Below, one piece after another: positions 37,738-43,387 of a DNA stretch of 43,387 nt; position 1 is the first letter of the stretch; each line of letters starts with the position of its first letter. Location: NCBI GenBank assembly GCA_029884335.1, contig JAOUIA010000029.1:1-43387 (forward strand), given 5' to 3'. Made by a program: the position numbers and the translations under genes. The notes below the pieces were generated by a model. That model did not search any database and was not told where the DNA came from. It saw nothing but the letters and a program-made list of their open reading frames with translations. This stretch comes from Betaproteobacteria bacterium. GTDB taxonomy: Bacteria; Pseudomonadota; Gammaproteobacteria; Burkholderiales; Casimicrobiaceae.

Positions 37738-37745
<8 letters not shown>
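36309..37745 (-). CDS. nuoG: NADH-quinone oxidoreductase subunit G, short form
   Basis: Iron-sulfur subunit of the peripheral arm, only 478 residues against roughly 770-900 in most Proteobacteria. The ligand sets are complete: [2Fe-2S] N1b at Cys34, 45, 48, 64; N5 at His96, Cys100, 103, 109; N4 at Cys149, 152, 155, 200; and an N7-like set Cys226, Cys229, Cys233, Cys274 (CPGCERGC ... WICNKARD). The molybdopterin-oxidoreductase-like domain that follows is cut to about 200 residues (GSNEELAAARDAL, DLVLVWGEGFDF, FLAPENGHADAYFPTT). The frame is clean with intact overlaps at both ends (8 nt with nuoF, ATGA with nuoH), so it is a real short form rather than a damaged gene. Confidence 0.93.
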
Positions 37746-39047
<1,302 letters not shown>

Positions 39048-39048
<1 letters not shown>

Positions 39049-39515
39049 TACTTGAGGCCCTCCAGCAGCGCGTCCGTCTTCGCCGCGTCCATGTTCTCGT
39101 GGTAGGTCTCGTTGACGACGAGCACCGGCGCCGTGCCGCACGAGCCCAGGCACTCGACGGTGGAGACCGTGAAGCGGCCGTCGGCCGACGTCTGCCCGGG
39201 CTGCGACACGCCGGCGCGCTTGCACACGTGGCCGATCAGCCGCTCGGCGCCGCGCATCGAGCAGGAGACGTTGCGGCACACCTGCAGGTGCCAGCGGCCC
39301 ACCGGCTTGCGGCGGAACATCGTGTAGTAGGAGAGCACCTCCTCGACCTGGATGCGCGGGACCCTGAGGAACTCGCACAGCCCGTCGATGTCCTCGTCCG
39401 CCACGTAGCCGCGGTCGGCCTGGATGCGGTGCAGGCAGGGCAGCACCAGCGCCGAGTCCAGCCCCGCCGGGTAGCGCTTCTTCAGCTTCTCGAACTCGGG
39501 GATCAAATGCTTCAT
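39048..39515 (-). CDS. nuoE: NADH-quinone oxidoreductase subunit E
   Basis: A 155-residue thioredoxin-like subunit with the [2Fe-2S] cluster N1a. Ligands are in VCRNVSCSMRGAE (C-x4-C) and VECLGSCGTAP (C-x3-C). The N-terminal helices (LHRIQADRGYVADEDI, EEVLSYYTMF) are typical. It is the first gene after a 186-nt spacer that breaks the otherwise tight operon; its ATG is part of an ATGA with a short open frame in that spacer. Confidence 0.95.
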
Positions 39516-39519
39516 GAGA

Positions 39520-39585
39520 TCGATGCAAAAGGCTTTCGTGAACCCGGTGGATGCAGCGGCGCAGGTGCGACGCCTTTTGCATCGA
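39520..39585. repeat. 14-bp inverted repeat in the nuoCD-nuoE spacer
   Basis: TCGATGCAAAAGGC (39520-39533) and GCCTTTTGCATCGA (39572-39585) are perfect complements around a 38-nt loop, and end 5 nt from the nuoE start. The rest of the 186-nt spacer (to 39701) is GC-rich with a shorter hairpin (GCACGA-N11-TCGTGC). It may be a remnant of a small insertion or an mRNA control element. Confidence 0.65.
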
Positions 39586-39701
39586 GTCGTCGATCACGCG
39601 GGCGCCCTAGGGGCGGCCCGTCGGGCGCCCGCCGGCAGCAGCACGAAACAACGAGTGTCGTGCGTGCGGCCGCGCCCAGGTGTGCGTCGTAGGTCATGGG
39701 G

Positions 39702-41465
39702 CTAGCGGTCGCACTCGCCGCCGATCATGTTCACGGACCCGAACGTCGGCACGATGTCGGCGAGCTGGTCGCCGACGATCATCCTGTGCAGGCCGCCCAG
39801 GTGCACGAACGAGGGCGCGCGCACGTGCACCTTGTGCGGCGTGCCGCTGCCGTTGGAGACGAGGAAGAAGCCCAGCTCGCCGTTGGGCGACTCGTGCGCC
39901 GTGTACACCTCGCCCGCGGGGACGACGGGGCCGTCGATCACCAGCTTGAAGTGGTTGATCAGCGACTCGATCTCCTTGTAGACGAGCGGCTTGGGCGGGA
40001 ACGTGCAGCGGCGGTCGTCGACGTCGACGGGGCCGTCGGGCAGCAGGTCGACGCACTGGCGGATCATGTGCACCGACTCGTCCATCTCGCGCATGCGCAC
40101 GTAGTAGCGGTCGTAGTTGTCGCCCTTGATGCCGACCGGCACCTCGAAGTCGAGCTCGGCGTAGGCGAGGTAGGGCGTGTCCTTGCGCAGGTCGCGGGGC
40201 AGCCCCGTCGAGCGCAGCAGCGGCCCCGTGTAGCCGTAGTCGAGCGCCTCCGCCTGCGTGAGCACGCCGACGTCGCGCATGCGGTCGATGAAGATCCGGT
40301 TGCGGTCGACCAGCCCGTGCACGCGGCCGACGAACTCGTCGTACTGGCCGAGGATCCACTCGAGCCGGTCGAGCCAGCCGTCGGGCAGGTCGCGCGCCAG
40401 CCCGCCGATGCGGCCGTACGAGTAGGTGACGCGCGCGCCGGTCAGGTCGGCGAGGTGCTCGTAGATCCAGTCGCGCAGCATCACGAGGTAGAGGAACGCC
40501 GTCATCGCGCCCAGCTCCATCAGCGAGGCGGCGATGCACGTGAGGTGGTCGGCGAGCCGCGAGTACTCGGAGAGCAGCGTGCGCAGGACCACGCAGCGGC
40601 GCGTGATCGCGATCCCCATGAGCTTCTCGACGCCCTCGACGTAGGCGAAGTTGTTGATCAGCGCCGAGCAGTAGTTGAGGCGGTCGACGTAGGGGATCAG
40701 GTTGTGCCAGGTGTGCGACTCGCACTCCTTCTCGAAGCCGCGGTGCAGGTAGCCGCAGTGCACGTCGACGCGCAGGATCTTCTCGCCCTCCAGCTCGGCG
40801 ATGATCTGCACGGTGCCGTGGGTGGCCGGGTGCGACGGGCCGATGTTGACCACGACGCGGTCCTCGCGGCTCGCGCGGTCGAACGCCGGGCGCACCGGGT
40901 TCGGCATCGGGCCCTCGGGCAGCGGGGACGGCTCGCGCGACGGGAGCACGGCCGCGGACTCGCCCGCCGCGGCGGCTGCGGCGCGCTCGGCGAGCGGGTC
41001 GCGCATCGGGATCAGGGGCTGCTCGGCCAGCTTGTCGTAGTCCTTGCGCAGCGGGTGGCCGACGAAGCCCTCGTAGAGCAGGATCGGGCGCAGGTCGCGG
41101 TTGCCGCGGAACGCGATGCCGTACATTTCGTGGCACTCGCGCTCGATGTACTCGGCGGCGCCGTAGACGCCGGCCAGCGAGTCGACCGCGGGCGCGCTGC
41201 CGGGCACCTGCGCCTTGAGCCGCACGCGGACGAACGCGCCGGTCGAGTAGAAGTGCCAGACGACGTCGAACCGGGGCTCGCGCGGCAGCCAGTCGGTGGC
41301 GGTCACGTCGAGGAGGATGTCGCAGCCGGCGCGCTTCAGCGCTTCCGCCGCCGCGCGCACGCCGTCGGGCGCGACCGCCGCGACGAGGATGTCGTGCTCG
41401 ACGACCGCGCGCTCGCCGGCGGCGCCGAGGGACGCACGGATCGCTGCGAAGCCGTTTCCGCCCAT
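39702..41465 (-). CDS. nuoCD: NADH-quinone oxidoreductase fused subunits C and D
   Basis: One 587-residue chain: NuoC (about 1-150; FYSTGAFVRVRLK, YIERECHEMYGI, GHPLRKDYD), an Ala/Pro-rich linker (about 155-200), then NuoD (about 205-587; NIGPSHPATHGT, LHRGFEKECE, PYVDRLNYCS, YGRIGGLARDLPDG, VGIKGDNYDRYYVRMREM). NuoD holds the quinone-site His and Tyr region. Fusion is known from E. coli, while most Betaproteobacteria have separate genes. The C-terminus ends GGECDR, matching the conserved D-R end, so it is complete. Starts 4 nt after the nuoB stop. Confidence 0.95.
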   Translation of the reverse strand: MGGNGFAAIRASLGAAGERAVVEHDILVAAVAPDGVRAAAEALKRAGCDILLDVTATDWLPREPRFDVVWHFYSTGAFVRVRLKAQVPGSAPAVDSLAGVYGAAEYIERECHEMYGIAFRGNRDLRPILLYEGFVGHPLRKDYDKLAEQPLIPMRDPLAERAAAAAAGESAAVLPSREPSPLPEGPMPNPVRPAFDRASREDRVVVNIGPSHPATHGTVQIIAELEGEKILRVDVHCGYLHRGFEKECESHTWHNLIPYVDRLNYCSALINNFAYVEGVEKLMGIAITRRCVVLRTLLSEYSRLADHLTCIAASLMELGAMTAFLYLVMLRDWIYEHLADLTGARVTYSYGRIGGLARDLPDGWLDRLEWILGQYDEFVGRVHGLVDRNRIFIDRMRDVGVLTQAEALDYGYTGPLLRSTGLPRDLRKDTPYLAYAELDFEVPVGIKGDNYDRYYVRMREMDESVHMIRQCVDLLPDGPVDVDDRRCTFPPKPLVYKEIESLINHFKLVIDGPVVPAGEVYTAHESPNGELGFFLVSNGSGTPHKVHVRAPSFVHLGGLHRMIVGDQLADIVPTFGSVNMIGGECDR

Positions 41466-41469
41466 CGCC

Positions 41470-41988
41470 TCAGACCTTGTCCGTGACGATCGGGTGCTTC
41501 GCCGTCGCGATCCGCTGCTGGAGCTGCATGATCGCGTCGATCACCGTCTCGGGGCGCGGCGGGCAGCCGGGCACGTAGACGTCCACGGGCACGATGCGGT
41601 CGATGCCGGCGACCGCCGCGTAGTTCTGGTAGAAGCCGCCCGACGTCGCGCAGGCGCCGAAGGCCATCACCCACTTCGGCTCGCACATCTGCTCGTAGAC
41701 CTTGCGCAGCACCGGCGCCTGCTTGTGCGTGACCGTGCCGACCACCATCAGCAGGTCCGACTGGCGCGGCGAGAAGCGCGGCAGCGCGGCGCCGAAGCGG
41801 TCGGTGTCGTAGGGCGTGGAGCTCACCGCCATGAACTCCATCGCGCAGCAGGCGGTGACGAACGGGTACGGGAACAGCGAGAACTTGCGCGCCCAGCCGA
41901 TCAGCTCGTCCTTGCGGGTGGTCATCCACTCGAGCGCCCCGCTCTTCGCGGGGACGGGCGCGATCGGGATCGTGCGGTCGTAGGTCAC
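41470..41988 (-). CDS. nuoB: NADH-quinone oxidoreductase subunit B
   Basis: A 172-residue subunit holding terminal cluster N2, with the tandem Cys pair in TACCAMEF, a Cys in FGACATSGG and one in VPGCPPRPE. The start is a GTG at 41988 with a strong GGAGG six nt or so upstream (41996-42000), which decides the start. The N-terminus MTYDRTIPIAPVPAKSG is longer than the E. coli core. Confidence 0.95.
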   Translation of the reverse strand: MTYDRTIPIAPVPAKSGALEWMTTRKDELIGWARKFSLFPYPFVTACCAMEFMAVSSTPYDTDRFGAALPRFSPRQSDLLMVVGTVTHKQAPVLRKVYEQMCEPKWVMAFGACATSGGFYQNYAAVAGIDRIVPVDVYVPGCPPRPETVIDAIMQLQQRIATAKHPIVTDKV

Positions 41989-42088
41989 CCGCGGCCTCCT
42001 TGGGCCCGAACGGCCGGCCGAAGGGGCGTGTCGGCCGCCTCGGTCGCGCGGCGGCGCGCCCTTCGGGCCTTCGCTTCGCGCGCCGCGC

Positions 42089-42454
42089 TCACTCGGTCAC
42101 CATCTCCACCAGGCGCGCCCGGTAGACGTACAACAGGATCAGCACGAGCAGCGCCATGAAGATGGCGAAAGTCGCCAGCATGAACGTGGTCAGCGGCTGC
42201 GCGCCCAGCGCCCACAGGAACAGGAACACCGTCTCGAGGTCGAACAGGATGAAGACGATGGCCACCGCGTAGTACTTGATCGGCACCGCCTTCACGTTGG
42301 ACTGCTCGACGGGGGTGGCGCCGCACTCGAATGCCTCGAGCTTCGTCGCGCTGTCGCGCGGCTTCGGGCCGAGCAGGCGGTTCATCAGCAGCGTCGTGGC
42401 GACGAAGCCGAGGATCGCCAGCATGTAGAGGAGGAAGACGACGTACGGGCTCAT
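42089..42454 (-). CDS. nuoA: NADH-quinone oxidoreductase subunit A
   Basis: First gene of the complex I operon: 121 residues, three transmembrane helices. The loop carrying the conserved FECGATP (Cys in the TM1-TM2 loop) and the FDLETVFLFLWA helix are diagnostic. A 100-nt GC-rich spacer with short CGAAGGGGCG-type inverted repeats separates it from nuoB. Regulated from the region 42455-42794, which holds an FNR-type site. Confidence 0.95.
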   Translation of the reverse strand: MSPYVVFLLYMLAILGFVATTLLMNRLLGPKPRDSATKLEAFECGATPVEQSNVKAVPIKYYAVAIVFILFDLETVFLFLWALGAQPLTTFMLATFAIFMALLVLILLYVYRARLVEMVTE

Positions 42455-42794
42455 TGGTTTACCCTCCGCGCTGCGCGCCGCCGGGTCGTTCGCCCCTGGG
42501 GCGGCCCTGCTGGCTCACGGGGGGGCCCGGCAGCGGAGCCGGGTTGCATTCTCGCTATCGCTCGGGGGCCGGCCCGGCTCGGTGTCCGGGGGCTTGCCCT
42601 GCTCGCTCGTCTCCTGGTGCCTCGGCACGCGCCGCACGGATGCGCGGGCCGCGGAATTCACTTTGCGGCTACCCTAGCGTCTGCCGCGAAGCGCCGCTTG
42701 ACGTGGATCAACGGGGCTAATCGGCAGCGCGGCGGGCGTCGTGTTGCCTTGCCTTCGCTTAAGGACGCTGCGCGGCGTGTTGCGCCTGCGCACA
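42455..42794 (-). other. nuo leader and control region, no gene seen
   Basis: About 340 nt between nuoA and the csp terminator. It contains the FNR-type promoter at 42671-42711 and, downstream of it, an untranslated leader of about 210 nt rich in GC hairpins (e.g. GGCCCGGCAGCGGAGCCGGG). I find no tRNA and no credible reading frame. Confidence 0.6.
42671..42711 (-). promoter_or_regulatory. FNR/CRP-type palindrome and -10 hexamer upstream of nuoA
   Basis: On the minus strand TTGAT-CCAC-GTCAA (42711-42698) is one base from the FNR consensus TTGAT-N4-ATCAA. After 21 nt comes TAGGGT (42676-42671). The palindrome centre falls at about -40.5 of the implied start near 42664, class II geometry. The cus operon shows the same spacing and a TAGGAT hexamer. 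Confidence 0.5.
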
Positions 42795-42828
42795 CAAAAG
42801 AAAAAGGCCGGGCGGTGCCCGGCCTTTC
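42795..42828 (-). terminator. Rho-independent terminator of the cold-shock gene
   Basis: Read on the minus strand: AAAGGCCGGGC-ACC-GCCCGGCCTTT, an 11-bp perfect stem with 3-nt loop (42803-42827), followed by TTCTTTTGTG. It ends the csp transcript 21 nt after its stop and insulates nuoA. Confidence 0.92.
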
Positions 42829-42848
42829 TCGCGCGAAGCCTGGGTGCT

Positions 42849-43052
42849 TCAGGCGGCCTGGATGTTCGTCGCCTGCTTGCCCTTGGGGCCGGTGGCGACC
42901 TCGAAGGAGACCTTCTGGCCTTCCTTGAGCGTCCGGAAGCCCGTGCCCTTGATTGCCGTGAAGTGCGCGAAGAGATCCTCGCCGCCGTCGTCGGGCTTGA
43001 TGAAGCCGAAGCCCTTCGCGTCGTTGAACCACTTGACCGTACCGGTTGCCAT
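42849..43052 (-). CDS. cspA: CspA-family cold-shock protein
   Basis: A 67-residue single-stranded nucleic-acid-binding protein acting as RNA chaperone. It has RNP1 KGFGFI and RNP2 as LFAHF (often VFVHF). The start [11 protein letters not shown] is standard and the length normal. A leader of about 160 nt precedes it, as in E. coli cspA, which suggests post-transcriptional temperature control. GAGGA lies 11 nt before the ATG, slightly far. Confidence 0.95.
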   Translation of the reverse strand: MATGTVKWFNDAKGFGFIKPDDGGEDLFAHFTAIKGTGFRTLKEGQKVSFEVATGPKGKQATNIQAA

Positions 43053-43227
43053 GACTGTACTTATCCTCGAGACAGATTAGGGAAATGAAAGATGCCGGGA
43101 TGCGCCCGGCGCGGTGTCTTCGAATCTCAAGGCGGGGGTACTCAACGGGGCGGCGGAGGCACAAAGGGCCGGCCCGGTACGGAGTGCTCGGTACGCCTGA
43201 AACCGCAAACGACGGCGGAGTATAGCA
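43053..43227 (-). promoter_or_regulatory. Extended -10 promoter and long 5' leader of the cold-shock gene
   Basis: On the minus strand TGCTATACT (43227-43219) is an extended -10 element (TGn plus TATACT). A TTGTCA lies 13 nt upstream, too near for a normal -35. Transcription from about 43212 gives a leader near 160 nt, with several GC-rich hairpins (e.g. CCGGGATGCGCCCGG at 43095-43110 on the plus strand). Confidence 0.5.
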
Positions 43228-43287
43228 CCGCGGCCCTTGACAAGGGGGCGGCGCCGTGCAGGGGGGGCGGGGAGGAAGTATCCGCGC

Positions 43288-43386
43288 TTACCCGCCGCGG
43301 GCGAGCGCCGCGCCGGCAGCGAGCGCGCGAAGCTTGCCCCGTGCCACTTCGCGGGAGAGCGGGACCATCCCGCAGTTCGTGCAGGC
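43288..43386 (-). CDS. 3' end of a gene, possibly MetE-like (cobalamin-independent methionine synthase family)
   Basis: An open minus-strand frame enters from the window edge and ends at TAA (43288-43290). It encodes 32 residues including CTNCGMVPLSREVARGKLR and an Ala-rich helix. The Cys-Gly pair followed by a helix resembles the C-terminal zinc-ligand segment of MetE (PDCGLKTR then helix), so a MetE-like methyltransferase is my tentative guess. The family call is weak; that a gene ends here is fairly likely because codon use is strongly GC-biased at third positions. Confidence 0.4.
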   Translation of the reverse strand, partial: ACTNCGMVPLSREVARGKLRALAAGAALARGG

Positions 43387-43387
43387 C

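Noticed and set aside
42455-42794. Possible tRNA upstream of nuoA, as nuo operons are often near a tRNA-Leu
   Set aside because: No T-loop consensus or acceptor pairing found on either strand.
43237-43242. TTGACA on the + strand as a promoter -35
   Set aside because: No -10-like hexamer at suitable distance and no + strand gene follows.

Overview
The window is a high-GC, gene-dense bacterial chromosome segment. The overall protein look, a Betaproteobacteria-style set of scattered short palindromic repeats (including ATTCCC-N8-GGGAAT units like neisserial dRS3), a CspA-family gene and a urate pathway of the PuuD/HiuH/UraD/PuuE type suggest a soil or freshwater betaproteobacterium or close relative. 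The lineage is an inference: the complex I operon (fused nuoCD, very short nuoG) is not the layout usually seen in Burkholderiales. No rRNA, tRNA, CRISPR array, prophage or complete insertion sequence was found.

Layout. (1) 1-5326, + strand: end of an unknown gene, then korA and korB for a 2-oxoacid:ferredoxin oxidoreductase, then a 741-residue protein ending in a one-cluster ferredoxin domain whose middle part resembles a decayed PFOR-like domain. (2) 5397-6804: a YajD-like HNH protein (-) and a YpfH-like esterase (+), separated by a long palindromic repeat. (3) 6891-13448, +: a copper/silver efflux operon made of a small Cys/His exported protein, a CusC-like outer-membrane factor, CusB fused to a CusF domain, and CusA with the complete three-methionine site. 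(4) 13417-20298: a LysR regulator (-) divergent from a four-gene + strand cassette in which outer-membrane barrel proteins alternate with two exported DUF3604 (PHP-like) proteins. (5) 20481-25677: pobA (-), then a XRE-type regulator, uraD and puuE (-) divergent from hiuH and puuD (+), which together convert urate to allantoate. (6) 25694-28726: a secreted matrixin-like protease (+), yedK and an EcsC-family gene (-). (7) 28744-28938: a 195-bp near-palindromic MITE-like element. (8) 28935-42454, -: a 13-gene complex I operon nuoA-B-CD-E-F-G-H-I-J-K-L-M-N with mostly 1-8 nt overlaps. (9) 42795-43387, -: a cold-shock gene with a strong terminator and a long leader, and the 3' end of a possible MetE-like gene.

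Links between parts. The cus and nuo operons each carry an FNR/CRP-type palindrome (TTGAY-N4-RTCAA) followed after exactly 21 nt by a TAGGRT -10-like hexamer, the geometry of a class II activated promoter, so both may answer to one regulator. The least understood parts are the third kor gene, the DUF3604/porin cassette, the short NuoG and the 186-nt spacer between nuoCD and nuoE.
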